Of a DNA stretch of 64,000 bases, positions 22,001 through 36,015 are shown piece by piece. The stretch is from Nematostella vectensis (Eukaryota > Cnidaria > Anthozoa > Actiniaria > Edwardsiidae). The position numbers and the translations under genes were made by a program. The notes under the pieces were generated by a model. That model did no database searches. It was given only the letters and a program-made list of their open reading frames with translations, and was not told where the DNA came from. Position 1 is the first letter of the stretch, and every line of letters starts with the position of its first letter. The DNA lies in contig NC_064043.1 in the NCBI RefSeq assembly GCF_932526225.1, positions 62,001 through 126,000 of the forward strand, written 5' to 3'.

Positions 22001-23996
22001 GTTTTCTGTTAGTATGTAAAAAATTATTCTAAATAATAGTAATCATAGCTATGGTCACCACTTACACATATAGCACTTGTAATGAAAAGAAAGAAAAAAT
22101 ATATATATGCAGTCAAACAACAGAATTGCATGATAACCTTGAATATATTGAATAAAGGACTGCAAAAAAACATCTTTTGTACTAGTTGCTTGAATTGACC
22201 CTTGGCTATTTTTAGCTGAATTCCCCTCCCCCTCTAAAAAAGAAAATAATAATAATAATAGAACAAAACTAAAAAGAAAACAAACACAGCAGAGACCCCC
22301 ACCAACAATTTTGATTTTTTTTACTTTCCTTCAAAGGGGGAGTGTCATGTTTAAGAGATTTGCAATAGCTCTAGAGCCCTGACACAATGAACTTCAGTGA
22401 AATTCTAATACTGACTTATGAGCTTTTAGTACATGTGGGAGACTTTAAACAAAACAAAAAAAATGACCACAAACTGTCAATTAACATAGTTTTCAATATA
22501 ATATTGCATATTATTTAATAAGGTATTCACAGCTTTTAAAAAGTTCAACTGTTTGTTGACACTTAAAAGCCTACAATAATCACTGACTCCAGACATGCGC
22601 AGTACTATGTTGCTGCCCCTTTAAAGTAAAATACAGCTTTACTTAGTCAGCGTAGACAAAATTGCGGATTTTGTCAATATTCTAATATGAAGATGTCAAT
22701 ATTCTCCCCCCTTACGTCTTTATTTCTATTTATTTTATGATTTTCACATGATACCAAAACAGCGTCTTTTTTCTTCGCTAATTTGATGTCATGTACACAA
22801 TAAAAGAGATGCGCCCGTGCGCATGGCGAGTCCCCAAGGGACCCAAGACGCCCAAATAGACCTCTATTTTTTGTCATCCACAATCTCGGCGAGCTGTGCG
22901 TGGCGTAACCGTATTACAGGCCTGGGATCCTGGTTATTGTCCTCCCCATTAATGCGCGGGTTGGGATAACCTTGCAAGAGTGTTGTACAGCATATTCGCT
23001 CGGAAATATCGGTGCTTGGGGCCTTCGGGTTCTTTACAGCCTTCCGTAAAAGCATTGTGCAGCCATACCGATTGGGTAATCCGTATGTATGGTTTCCGTT
23101 TTGTTCTTCAGACCGGGTTCGATCCCAGGCCAATGGGCTTTTTTTTTAGTTCGTTTTTTTTCTTTGTGCTGGACCCCCTTAATCCTGATAGGTTTTGCAC
23201 AAAAATAATAAAAAAAGTGAGTTTGCAAAATAAGCTTGCTAGATTTATTGATTATATGTATTCAATTTGTTCCTAGGAAGTTAACAAAAAACACAAAGCA
23301 AAGAGTTTGAGGAAGTAAACAAGTATGTGAACTTTAATGTTCTATTTGAAGGGGTGCATTTTGTAAAGGGAAGCATACATAGAATGCTTAACTGGTGGAG
23401 AGGGAAGAGGTAAACGTTTATTGAGCATAATTTCAACAATAGCAGGGGGAAGGGAGGGGCACTCTCTTCATACAATATTGCAGTTGTTACCTATTATTAA
23501 ATAAGTTTGTAACATGTCTTTGTTTATTAAGCAAGGTCTATTTCTGAGACAAGCAAACTCAAGTAAGAGCTGTTGAAATAAAAGGTGAGTGTTAAAAAAA
23601 ACAATTATCTGATTAGAAAACTAATGTAGATTCCTTTGCACCAAATAAGAACAAACTTCATTTTGTTTGTTATTTATGAGGAACGAGATGAGCTCTACAA
23701 GGCCAAGAAGAAATATGTATTGCTCATCTAAATTATACAAGTAAATAGTAATATTAAAAAAGAATTACTGTAAGTAATTAGAGTGGTTTTCATTAACCCG
23801 TGAAACAAAGTGTGATAGTTAAACGGTAATAGTTAGTAAAACACAAAAAAGTACAATAGAATCAGATCACCACAAAGTGTAATACGCTAAAGCGTAGTTC
23901 ACGGGTTAATGAAGGTTTTGACATTTCAACCTTACATCCACATGAAAGTAATGCCTAATATCGAGTGCCCTACAGTAAGTGTTTTGCAGTCAAGTT
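22001..23996 (+). repeat. Satellite unit U12 (1996 bp), near-copy of U17
   Basis: Core 22809-23136; TTAA inverted-repeat element 23789-23913. It shares agcattgtgcagcc near 23050 and taaacgttta near 23411 only with U17. Confidence 0.97.
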
Positions 23997-26006
23997 GTTT
24001 TCTGTTAGTAGGTAAAAAAAAATATTCTAAATAATAGTAATCATAGCTATGGTCACCACTTACACATATAGAACTTGTAATGAAAAGAAAGAAAAAAAAA
24101 ATATATATATATGCAGTCAAACAACAGAATTGCATGATAACCTTGAATATATTGAATAAAGGACTGCAAAAAAACATCTTTTGTACTAGTTTCTTGAATT
24201 GACCCTTGGCTATTTTTAGCTGAATTCCCCTCCCCCTCTAAAAAAGAAAATAATAATAATAATAGAACAAAACTAAAAAGAAAACAAACACAGCAGAGAC
24301 CCCCACCAACAATTTTGATTTTTTTTTTACTTTCCTTTAAAGGGGGAGTGTCATGTTTGAGAGATTTGCAATAGCTCTAGAGCCCTGACACAATGAACTT
24401 CAGTGAAATTCTAATACTGACTTATGAGCTTTTGGTACATGTGGGAGACTTTAAACAAAACAAACAAAATGACCACAAACTGTCAATTAACATAGTTTTC
24501 AATATAATATTGCATATTATTTAATAAGGTATTCACAGCTTTTAAAAAGTTCAACTGTTTGTTGACACTTAAAAGCCTACAATAATCACTGACTCCAGAC
24601 ATGCGCAGTACTATGTTGCTGCCCCTTTAAAGTAAAATACAGCTTTACTTAGTCAGCGTAGACAAAATTGCGGATTTTGTCAATATTCTAATATGAAGAT
24701 GTCAATATTCTCCCCCCTTACGTCTTTATTTCTATTTATTTTATGATTTTCACATGATACCAAAACAGCGTCTTTTTTCTTCGCTAATTTGATGTCATGT
24801 ACACAATAAAAAAGATGCGCCCGTGCGCATGGTGAGTCCCCAAGGGACCCAAGACGCCCAAATAGACCTCTATTTTTTGTCATCCACAATCTCGGCGAGC
24901 TGTGCGTGGAGTAACCGTATTACAGGCCTGGGATCCTGGTTATTGTCCTCCACATTAATGCGCGGGTTGGGATAACCTTGCAAGAGTGTTGTACAGCATA
25001 TTCGCTCGGAAATATCGGTGCTTGGGGCCTTCGGGTTCTTTACAGCCTTCCGTAAAAGCCTTGTGCTGCCATAACGATTGGGTAATCCGTATGTATGGTT
25101 TCCGTTTTGTTCTTCAGACAGGGTTTGATCCCAGGCCAATGGGCTTTTTTTTTATTCGTTTTTTTTTCTTCGTGCTGGACCCCCTTAATCCTTATAGGTT
25201 TTGCGCAAAAATAAAAAAAAAAAGTTAGTTTGCAAAATAAGCTTGCTAGATTTATTGATTATATGTATTCAATTTGTTCCTAGGAAGTTAACAAAAAACA
25301 CAAAGCAAAGAGTTTGAGGAAGTAAACAAGTATGTGAACTTTAATGTTCTATTTGAAGGGGCGCATTTTGTACAGGGAAGCATACGTAGAATGCTTAACT
25401 GGTGGAGAGGGGAGAGGTAACAGTTTATTGAGCATAATGTCAACAATAGCAGGGGGAAGGGAGGGGCACTCTCTTCATACAATATTGCAGTTGTTACCTA
25501 TTATTAAATTAAGTTTGTAAGATATATTTGTTTATTAAGCAAGGTCTATTTCTGAGACAAGCAAACTCAAGTAAGAGCTGTTGAAATAACAGGTGAATGT
25601 TAAAAAAAAAACAATTATCTGATTAGAAAACTAATGTAGATTCCTTTGCACCAAATAAGAACAAACTTCATTTTGTTTGTTATTTATGAGGAACGAGATG
25701 AGCTCTACAAGGCCAAGAAGAAATATGTATTGCTCATCTAAATTATACAAGTAAATAATAATATTAAAAAAGAATTACTGTAAGTAATTAGAGTGGTTTT
25801 CATTAACCCGTGAAACAAAGTGTGATAGTTAAACGGTAATAGTTAGTAAAACACAAAAAAGAACAATAGAATCAGATCACCACAAAGTGTAATACGCTAA
25901 AGCGTAGTTCACGGGTTAATGAAGGTTTTGACATTTCAACCTTACATCCACATGAAAGTAATGCCTAATATCGAGTGCCCTACAGTAAGTGTTTTGCAGT
26001 CAAGTT
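23997..26006 (+). repeat. Satellite unit U13 (2010 bp), near-copy of U18
   Basis: Core 24815-25142; TTAA inverted-repeat element 25799-25923. It shares ccacattaatg, ataacgattgg and cagggtttgatcc with U18 only. The extra length comes from longer A and AT runs near 24090. Confidence 0.97.
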
Positions 26007-28008
26007 GTTTTCTGTTAGTAGGTAAAAATTTATTCTAAATAATAGTAATCATAGCTATGGTCACCACTTACACATATAGAACTTGTAATGAAAAGAAAGA
26101 AAAAATATATATATGCAGTCAAACAACAGAATTGCATGATAACCTTGAATATATTGAATAAAGGACTGCAAAAAAACATCTTTTGTACTAGTTGCTTGAA
26201 TTGACCCTTGGCTATTTTTAGCTGAATTCCCCTCCCCCTCTAAAAAAGAAAATAATAATAATAATAGAACAAAACTAAAAAGAAAACAAACACAGCAGAA
26301 ACCCCCACCAACAATTTTGATTTTTTTTTTACTTTCCTTTAAAGGGGGAGTGTCATGTTTAAGAGATTTGCAATAGCTCTAGAGCCCTGACACAATGAAC
26401 TTCAGTGAAATTCTAATACTGACTTATGAGCTTTTAGTACATGTGGGAGACTTTAAACAAAACAAACAAAATGACCACAAACTGTCAATTAACATAGTTT
26501 TCAATATAATATTGCATATTATTTAATAAGGTATTCACAGCTTTTAAAAAGTTCAACTGTTTGTTGACACTTAAAAGCCTACAATAATCACTGACTCCAG
26601 ACATGCGCAGTACTATGTTGCTGCCCCTTTAAAGTAAAATACAGCTTTACTTAGTCAGCGTAGACAAAATTGCGGATTTTGTCAATATTCTAATATGAAG
26701 ATGTCAATTTTCTCCCCCCTTACGTCTTTATTTCTATTTATTTTATGATTTTCACATGATACCAAAACAGCGTCTTTTTTCTTCGCTAACTTGATGTCAT
26801 GTACACAATAAAAGAGATGCGCCCGTGCGCATGGCGAGTCCCCAAAAGACCCAAGACGCCCAAATAGACCTCTATTTTTTGTCATCCACAATCTCGGCGA
26901 GCTGTGCTTGGCGTAACCGTATTACAGGCCTGGGATCCTGGTTATTGTCCTCCCCATTAATGCGCGGGTTGGGATAACCTTGCAAGAGTGTTGTACAGCA
27001 TATTCGCTCGGAAATATCGGTGCTTGGGGCCTTCGGGTTCTTTACAGCCTTCCGTAAAAGCCTTGTGCTGCCATACCGATTGGGTAATCCGTATGTATGG
27101 TTTCCGTTTTGTTCTTCAGACCGGGTTCGATCCCAGGCCAATGGGCTTTTTTTTTATTCGTTTTTTTTTCTTCGTGCTGGACCCCCTTAAACCTGATAGG
27201 TTTTGCGCAAAAGTAATAAAAAAAAGTGAGTTTGCAAAATAAGCTTGCTAGATTTATTGATTATATGTATTCAATTTGTTCCTAGGAAGTTAACAAAAAA
27301 CACAAAGCAAAGAGTTTGAGGAAGTAAACAAGTATGTGAACTTTAATGTTCTATTTGAAGGGGCGCATTTTGTACAGGGAAGCATACGTAGAATGCTTAA
27401 CTGGTGGAGAGGGGAGAGGTAACAGTTTATTGAGCATAATGTCAACAATAGCAGGGGGAAGGGAGGGGCACTCTCTTCATACAATATTGCAGTTGTTACC
27501 TATTATTAAATTAAGTTTGTAAGATATATTTGTTTATTAAGCAAGGTCTATTTCTGAGACAAGCAAACTCAAGTAAGAGCTGTTGAAATAACAGGTGAGT
27601 GTTAAAAAAAAAACAATTATCTGATTAGAAAACTAATGTAGATTCCTTTGCACCAAATAAGAACAAACTTCATTTTGTTTGTTATTTATGAGGAACGAGA
27701 TGAGCTCTACAAAGCCATAAAGAAATATGTATTGCTCATCTAAATTATACAAGTAAATAATAATATTAAAAAAGAATTACTGTAAGTAATTAGAGTGGTT
27801 TTTATTAACCCGTGAAACAAAGTGTGATAGTTAAACGGTAATAGTTAGTAAAACACAAAAAAGAACAATAGAATCAGATCACAACAAATTGTAATACGCT
27901 AAAGCGTAGTTCACGGGTTAATGAAGGTTTAGACATTTCAACCTTACATCCACATGAAAGTAATGCCTAATATCGAGTGCCCTACAGTAAGTGTTTTGCA
28001 GTCAAGTT
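26007..28008 (+). repeat. Satellite unit U14 (2002 bp), near-copy of U19
   Basis: Core 26817-27144; TTAA inverted-repeat element 27801-27925 (left outer base changed, tttattaa). It shares gtcaattttctc near 26704 and tgtgcttggcg near 26904 with U19. Private caaaagaccc near 26843 breaks the second core hairpin. Confidence 0.97.
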
Positions 28009-30004
28009 GTTTTCTGTTAGTAGGTAAAAAATTATTCTAAATAATAGTAATCATAGCTATGGTCACCACTTACACATATAGCACTTGTAATGAAAAGAAA
28101 GAAAAAATATATATATGCAGTCAAACAACAGAATTGCATGATAACCTTGAATATATTGAATAAAGGACTGCAAAAAAACATCTTTTGTACTAGTTGCTTG
28201 AATTGACCCTTGGCTATTTTTAGCTGAATTCCCCTCCCCCTCTAAAAAAGAAAATAATAATAATAATAGAACAAAACTAAAAAGAAAACAAACACAGCAG
28301 AGACCCCCACCAACAATTTTGATTTTTTTTTACTTTCCTTTAAAGGGGGAGTGTCATGTTTAAGAGATTTGCAATAGCTCTAGAGCCCTGACACAATGAA
28401 CTTCAGTGAAATTCTAATACTGACATATGAGCTTTTGGTACATGTTGGAGACTTTAAACAAAACAAAAAAAATGACCACAAACTGTCAATTAACATAGTT
28501 TTCAATATAATATTGCATATTATTTAATAAGGTATTCACAGCTTTTAAAAAGTTCAACTGTTTGTTGACACTTAAAAGCCTACAATAATCACTGACTCCA
28601 GACATGCGCAGTACTATGTTGCTGCCCCTTTAAAGTATAATACAGCTTTACTTAGTCAGCGTAGACAAAATTGCGGATTTTGTCAATATTCTAATATGAA
28701 GATGTCAATATTCTCCCCCCTTACGTCTTTATTTCTATTTATTTTATGCTTTTCACATGATACCAAAACAGCGTCTTTTTTCTTCGCTAATTTGATGTCA
28801 TGTACACAATAAAAGAGATGCGCCCGTGCGCATGGCGAGTCCCCAAGGGACCCAAGACGCCCAAATAGACCTCTATTTTTGTCATCCACAATCTCGGCGA
28901 GCTGTGCGTGGCGTAACCGTATTACAGGCCTGGGATCCTGGTTATTGTCCTCCCCATTAATGCGCGGGTTGGGATAACCTTGCAAGAGTGTTGTACAGCA
29001 TATTCGCTCGGAAATATCGGTGCTTGGGGCCTTCGGGTTCTTTACAGCCTTCCGTAAAAGCCTTGTGCTGCCATACCGATTGGGTAATCCGTATGTATGG
29101 TTTCCGTTTTGTTCTTCAGACCGGGTTCGATCCCAGGCCAATGGGCTTTTTTTTATTCGTTTTTTTTTCTTTGTGCTGGACCCCCTTAAACCTGATAGGT
29201 TTTGCGCAAAAATAATAAAAAAAGTGAGTTTGCAAAATAAGCTTGCTAGATTTATTGATTATATGTATTCAATTTGTTCCTAGGAAGTTAACGAAAAACA
29301 CAAAGCAAAGAGTTTGAGGAAGTAAACAAGTATGTTAACTTTAATGTTCTATTTGAAGGGGCGCATTTTGTACAGGGAAGCATACATAGAATGCTTAACT
29401 GGTGGAGAGGGGAGAGGTAACAGTTTATTGAGCATAATGTCAACAATAGCAGGGGGAAGGGAGGGGCACTCTCTTCATACAATATTGCAGTTGTTACCTA
29501 TTATTAAATAAGTTTGTAAGATATATTTGTTTATTAAGCAAGGTCTATTTCTGAGACAAGCAAACTCAAGTAAGAGCTGTTGAAATAACAGGTGAGTGTT
29601 AAAAAAAAACAATTATCTGATTAGAAAACTAATGTAGATTCCTTTGCACCAAATAAGAACAAACTTCATTTTGTTTGTTATTTATGAGGAACGAGATGAG
29701 CTCTACAAGGCCAAGAAGAAATATGTATTGCTCATCTAAATTATACAAGTAAATAATAATATTAAAAAAGAATTACTGTAAGTAATTAGAGTGGTTTTCA
29801 TTAACCCGTGAAACAAAGTGTGATAGTTAAACGGTAAGAGTTAGTAAAACACAAAAAAGAACAATAGAATCAGATCACAACAAAGTGTAATACGCTAAAG
29901 CGTAGTTCACGGGTTAATGAAGGTTTTGACATTTCAACCTTACATCCACATGAAAGTAATGCCTAATATCGAATGCTCTACAGTAAGTGTTTTGCAGTCA
30001 AGTT
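28009..30004 (+). repeat. Satellite unit U15 (1996 bp), chimeric junction unit
   Basis: Core 28818-29144; TTAA inverted-repeat element 29797-29921. The left half (tgacatatgagc, catgttggag) matches U20. The part right of about 28897 matches U10. The crossover must lie between about 28749 and 28896. The core T-run has 5 T instead of 6, fusing two reverse-strand reading frames. Confidence 0.97.
28683..29141 (-). other. 152-codon open frame in U15, coding status not supported
   Basis: Loss of one T in the core T-run joins two reverse-strand frames that are separate in other units. The frame opens with TTG and contains no ATG. It spans the hairpins and the reversed B-box, which itself yields a WDRTR-type peptide common to backwards-read tRNA-like DNA. 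No domain is recognised. It is listed only because it is the longest frame in the window. Confidence 0.08.
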
Positions 30005-32007
30005 GTTTTCTGTTAGTATGTAAAAAAATATTCTAAATAATAGTAATCATAGCTATGGTCACCACTCACACATATAGCACTTGTAATGAAAAGAAAGAAA
30101 AAATATATATATGCAGTCAAACAACAGAATTGCATGATAACCTTGAATATATTGAATAAAGGACTGCAAAAAAACATCTTTTGTACTAGTTGCTTGAATT
30201 GACCCTTGGCTATTTTTAGCTGAATTCCCCTCCCCCTCTAAAAAAGAAAATAATAATAATAATAGAACAAAACTAAAAAGAAAACAAACACAGCAGAGAC
30301 CCCCACTAACAATTTTGATTTTTTTTTACTTTCCTTTAAAGGGGGAGTGTCATGTTTAAGAGATTTGCAATAGCTCTAGAGCCCTGACACAAAGAACTTC
30401 AGTGAAATTCTAATACTGACTTATGAGCTTTTAGTACATGTGGGAGACTTTAAACAAAACAAAAAAAGTGACCACAAACTGTCAATTAACATAGATTTCA
30501 ATATAATATTGCATATTATTTAATAAGGTATTCACAGCTTTTAAAAACTTCAACTGTTTGTTGACACTTAAAAGCCTACAATAATCACTGACTCCAGACA
30601 TGCGCAGTACTATGTTGCTGCCCCTTTAAAGTAAAATACAGCTTTACTTAGTCAGCGTAGACAAAATTGCGGATTTTGTCAATATTCTAATATGAAGATG
30701 TCAATATTCTCCCCCCCCCTTACGTCTTTATTTCTATTTATTTTATGATTTTCACATGATACCAAAACAGCGTCTTTTTTCTTCGCTAATTTGATGTCAT
30801 GTACACAATAAAAGAGATGCGCCCGTGCGCATGGCGAGTCCCCAAGGGACCCAAGACGCCCAAATAGACCTCTATTTTTTGTCATCCACAATCTCGGCGA
30901 GCTGTGCGTGGCGTAACCGTATTACAGGCCTGGGATCCTGGTTATTGTCCTCCCCATTAATGCGCGGGTTGGGATAACCTTGCAAGAGTGTTGTACAGCA
31001 TATTCGCTCGGAAATATCGGTGCTTGGGGCCTTCGGGTTCTTTACAGCCTTCCGTAAAAGCCTTGTGCTGCCATACCGATTGGGTAATCCGTATGTATGG
31101 TTTCCGTTTTGTTCTTCAGACCGGGTTTGATCCCAGGCCAATGGGCTTTTTTTTTATTCGTTTTTTTTTTCTTCGTGCTGGACCCCCTTAAACCTGATAG
31201 GTTTTGCGCAAAAATAATAAAAAAAAGTGAGTTTGCAAAATAAGCTTGCTAGATTTATTGATTATATGTATTCAATTTGTTCCTAGGAAGTTAACAAAAA
31301 ACACAAAGCAAAGAGTTTGAGGAAGTAAACAAGTATGTGAACTTTAATGTTCTATTTGAAGGGGCGCATTTTGTACAGGGAAGCATACGTAGAATGCTTA
31401 ACTGGTGGAGAGGGGAGAGGTAACAGTTTATTGAGCATAATGTCAACAATAGCAGGGGGAAGGGAGGGGCACTCTCTTCATACAATATTGCAGTTGTTAC
31501 CTATTATTAAATAAGTTTGTAAGATATATTTGTTTATGAAGCAAGGTCTATTTCTGAGACAAGCAAACTCAAGTAAGAGCTGTTGAAATAACAGGTGAGT
31601 GTTAAAAAAAAACAATTATCTGATTAGAAAACTAATGTAGATTCCTTTGCACCAAATAAGAACAAACTTCATTTTGTTTGTTATTTATGAGGAACGAGAT
31701 GAGCTCTACAAGGCCAAGAAGAAATATGTATTGCTCATCTAAATTATACAAGTAAATAATAATATTAAAAAAAAATTACTGTAAGTAATGAGAGTGGTTT
31801 TCATTAACCCGTGAAACAAAGTGTGATAGTTAAACGGTAAGAGTTAGTAAAACACAAAAAAGAACAATAGAATCAGATCACAACAAAGTGTAATACGCTA
31901 AAGCGTAGTTCACGGGTTAATGAAGGTTTTGACATTTCAACCTTACATCCACATGAAAGTAATGCCTAATATCGAGTGCCCTACAGTAAGTGTTTTGCAG
32001 TCAAGTT
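30005..32007 (+). repeat. Satellite unit U16 (2003 bp), near-copy of U11
   Basis: Core 30817-31144; TTAA inverted-repeat element 31800-31924. It has C9 at the poly-C site, the longest seen. The B-box-like motif reads gggtttgatccc near 31124. Confidence 0.97.
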
Positions 32008-34004
32008 GTTTTCTGTTAGTATGTAAAAAATTATTCTAAATAATAGTAATCATAGCTATGGTCACCACTTACACATATAGCACTTGTAATGAAAAGAAAG
32101 AAAAAATATATATATGCAGTCAAACAACAGAATTGCATGATAACCTTGAATATATTGAATAAAGGACTGCAAAAAAACATCTTTTGTACTAGTTGCTTGA
32201 ATTGACCCTTGGCTATTTTTAGCTGAATTCCCCTCCCCCTCTAAAAAAGAAAATAATAATAATAATAGAACAAAACTAAAAAGAAAACAAACACAGCAGA
32301 GACCCCCACCAACAATTTTGATTTTTTTTTACTTTCCTTCAAAGGGGGAGTGTCATGTTTAAGAGATTTGCAATAGCTCTAGAGCCCTGACACAATGAAC
32401 TTCAGTGAAATTCTAATACTGACTTATGAGCTTTTAGTACATGTGGGAGACTTTAAACAAAACAAAAAAAATGACCACAAACTGTCAATTAACATAGTTT
32501 TCAATATAATATTGCATATTATTTAATAAGGTATTCACAGCTTTTAAAAAGTTCAACTGTTTGTTGACACTTAAAAGCCTACAATAATCACTGACTCCAG
32601 ACATGCGCAGTACTATGTTGCTGCCCCTTTAAAGTAAAATACAGCTTTACTTAGTCAGCGTAGACAAAATTGCGGATTTTGTCAATATTCTAATATGAAG
32701 ATGTCAATATTCTCCCCCCTTACGTCTTTATTTCTATTTATTTTATGATTTTCACATGATACCAAAACAGCGTCTTTTTTCTTCGCTAATTTGATGTCAT
32801 GTACACAATAAAAGAGATGCGCCCGTGCGCATGGCGAGTCCCCAAGGGACCCAAGACGCCCAAATAGACCTCTATTTTTTGTCATCCACAATCTCGGCGA
32901 GCTGTGCGTGGCGTAACCGTATTACAGGCCTGGGATCCTGGTTATTGTCCTCCCCATTAATGCGCGGGTTGGGATAACCTTGCAAGAGTGTTGTACAGCA
33001 TATTCGCTCGGAAATATCGGTGCTTGGGGCCTTCGGGTTCTTTACAGCCTTCCGTAAAAGCATTGTGCAGCCATACCGATTGGGTAATCCGTATGTATGG
33101 TTTCCGTTTTGTTCTTCAGACCGGGTTCGATCCCAGGCCAATGGGCTTTTTTTTTAGTTCGTTTTTTTTCTTTGTGCTGGACCCCCTTAATCCTGATAGG
33201 TTTTGCACAAAAATAATAAAAAAAGTGAGTTTGCAAAATAAGCTTGCTAGATTTATTGATTATATGTATTCAATTTGTTCCTAGGAAGTTAACAAAAAAC
33301 ACAAAGCAAAGAGTTTGAGGAAGTAAACAAGTATGTGAACTTTAATGTTCTATTTGAAGGGGTGCATTTTGTAAAGGGAAGCATACATAGAATGCTTAAC
33401 TGGTGGAGAGGGAAGAGGTAAACGTTTATTGAGCATAATTTCAACAATAGCAGGGGGAAGGGAGGGGCACTCTCTTCATACAATATTGCAGTTGTTACCT
33501 ATTATTAAATAAGTTTGTAACATGTCTTTGTTTATTAAGCAAGGTCTATTTCTGAGACAAGCAAACTCAAGTAAGAGCTGTTGAAATAAAAGGTGAGTGT
33601 TAAAAAAAACAATTATCTGATTAGAAAACTAATGTAGATTCCTTTGCACCAAATAAGAACAAACTTCATTTTGTTTGTTATTTATGAGGAACGAGATGAG
33701 CTCTACAAGGCCAAGAAGAAATATGTATTGCTCATCTAAATTATACAAGTAAATAGTAATATTAAAAAAGAATTACTGTAAGTAATTAGAGTGGTTTTCA
33801 TTAACCCGTGAAACAAAGTGTGATAGTTAAACGGTAATAGTTAGTAAAACACAAAAAAGAACAATAGAATCAGATCACCACAAAGTGTAATACGCTAAAG
33901 CGTAGTTCACGGGTTAATGAAGGTTTTGACATTTCAACCTTACATCCACATGAAAGTAATGCCTAATATCGAGTGCCCTACAGTAAGTGTTTTGCAGTCA
34001 AGTT
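32008..34004 (+). repeat. Satellite unit U17 (1997 bp), near-copy of U12
   Basis: Core 32817-33144; TTAA inverted-repeat element 33797-33921. It differs from U12 in little more than homopolymer length and aaaaaagaacaat versus aaaaaagtacaat near 33855. Confidence 0.97.
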
Positions 34005-36015
34005 GTTTTCTGTTAGTAGGTAAAAAAAAATATTCTAAATAATAGTAATCATAGCTATGGTCACCACTTACACATATAGAACTTGTAATGAAAAGAAAGA
34101 AAAAAAAAAATATATATATATGCAGTCAAACAACAGAATTGCATGATAACCTTGAATATATTGAATAAAGGACTGCAAAAAAACATCTTTTGTACTAGTT
34201 TCTTGAATTGACCCTTGGCTATTTTTAGCTGAATTCCCCTCCCCCTCTAAAAAAGAAAATAATAATAATAATAGAACAAAACTAAAAAGAAAACAAACAC
34301 AGCAGAGACCCCCACCAACAATTTTGATTTTTTTTTTACTTTCCTTTAAAGGGGGAGTGTCATGTTTGAGAGATTTGCAATAGCTCTAGAGCCCTGACAC
34401 AATGAACTTCAGTGAAATTCTAATACTGACTTATGAGCTTTTGGTACATGTGGGAGACTTTAAACAAAACAAACAAAATGACCACAAACTGTCAATTAAC
34501 ATAGTTTTCAATATAATATTGCATATTATTTAATAAGGTATTCACAGCTTTTAAAAAGTTCAACTGTTTGTTGACACTTAAAAGCCTACAATAATCACTG
34601 ACTCCAGACATGCGCAGTACTATGTTGCTGCCCCTTTAAAGTAAAATACAGCTTTACTTAGTCAGCGTAGACAAAATTGCGGATTTTGTCAATATTCTAA
34701 TATGAAGATGTCAATATTCTCCCCCCTTACGTCTTTATTTCTATTTATTTTATGATTTTCACATGATACCAAAACAGCGTCTTTTTTCTTCGCTAATTTG
34801 ATGTCATGTACACAATAAAAAAGATGCGCCCGTGCGCATGGTGAGTCCCCAAGGGACCCAAGACGCCCAAATAGACCTCTATTTTTTGTCATCCACAATC
34901 TCGGCGAGCTGTGCGTGGAGTAACCGTATTACAGGCCTGGGATCCTGGTTATTGTCCTCCACATTAATGCGCGGGTTGGGATAACCTTGCAAGAGTGTTG
35001 TACAGCATATTCGCTCGGAAATATCGGTGCTTGGGGCCTTCGGGTTCTTTACAGCCTTCCGTAAAAGCCTTGTGCTGCCATAACGATTGGGTAATCCGTA
35101 TGTATGGTTTCCGTTTTGTTCTTCAGACAGGGTTTGATCCCAGGCCAATGGGCTTTTTTTTTATTCGTTTTTTTTTCTTCGTGCTGGACCCCCTTAATCC
35201 TTATAGGTTTTGCGCAAAAATAAAAAAAAAAAGTTAGTTTGCAAAATAAGCTTGCTAGATTTATTGATTATATGTATTCAATTTGTTCCTAGGAAGTTAA
35301 CAAAAAACACAAAGCAAAGAGTTTGAGGAAGTAAACAAGTATGTGAACTTTAATGTTCTATTTGAAGGGGCGCATTTTGTACAGGGAAGCATACGTAGAA
35401 TGCTTAACTGGTGGAGAGGGGAGAGGTAACAGTTTATTGAGCATAATGTCAACAATAGCAGGGGGAAGGGAGGGGCACTCTCTTCATACAATATTGCAGT
35501 TGTTACCTATTATTAAATTAAGTTTGTAAGATATATTTGTTTATTAAGCAAGGTCTATTTCTGAGACAAGCAAACTCAAGTAAGAGCTGTTGAAATAACA
35601 GGTGAATGTTAAAAAAAAAACAATTATCTGATTAGAAAACTAATGTAGATTCCTTTGCACCAAATAAGAACAAACTTCATTTTGTTTGTTATTTATGAGG
35701 AACGAGATGAGCTCTACAAGGCCAAGAAGAAATATGTATTGCTCATCTAAATTATACAAGTAAATAATAATATTAAAAAAGAATTACTGTAAGTAATTAG
35801 AGTGGTTTTCATTAACCCGTGAAACAAAGTGTGATAGTTAAACGGTAATAGTTAGTAAAACACAAAAAAGAACAATAGAATCAGATCACCACAAAGTGTA
35901 ATACGCTAAAGCGTAGTTCACGGGTTAATGAAGGTTTTGACATTTCAACCTTACATCCACATGAAAGTAATGCCTAATATCGAGTGCCCTACAGTAAGTG
36001 TTTTGCAGTCAAGTT
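34005..36015 (+). repeat. Satellite unit U18 (2011 bp), near-copy of U13
   Basis: Core 34824-35151; TTAA inverted-repeat element 35808-35932. It carries all the U13 marker variants and differs from U13 by 1 bp in length. Confidence 0.97.

Larger units (their letters stand above)
18888..28748 (+). repeat. Five-unit higher-order block, first copy (~9.9 kb)
   Basis: From within U10 through the left part of U15. Each unit matches the unit five places downstream, sharing variants seen nowhere else (tcgaatgctctac U10/U15; accactcaca U11/U16; agcattgtgcagcc U12/U17; ccacattaatg U13/U18; gtcaattttctc U14/U19; tgacatatgagc U15/U20). The offset is 10,008-10,009 bp. The edges are the last mismatching sites noticed on each side. 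Confidence 0.9.
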
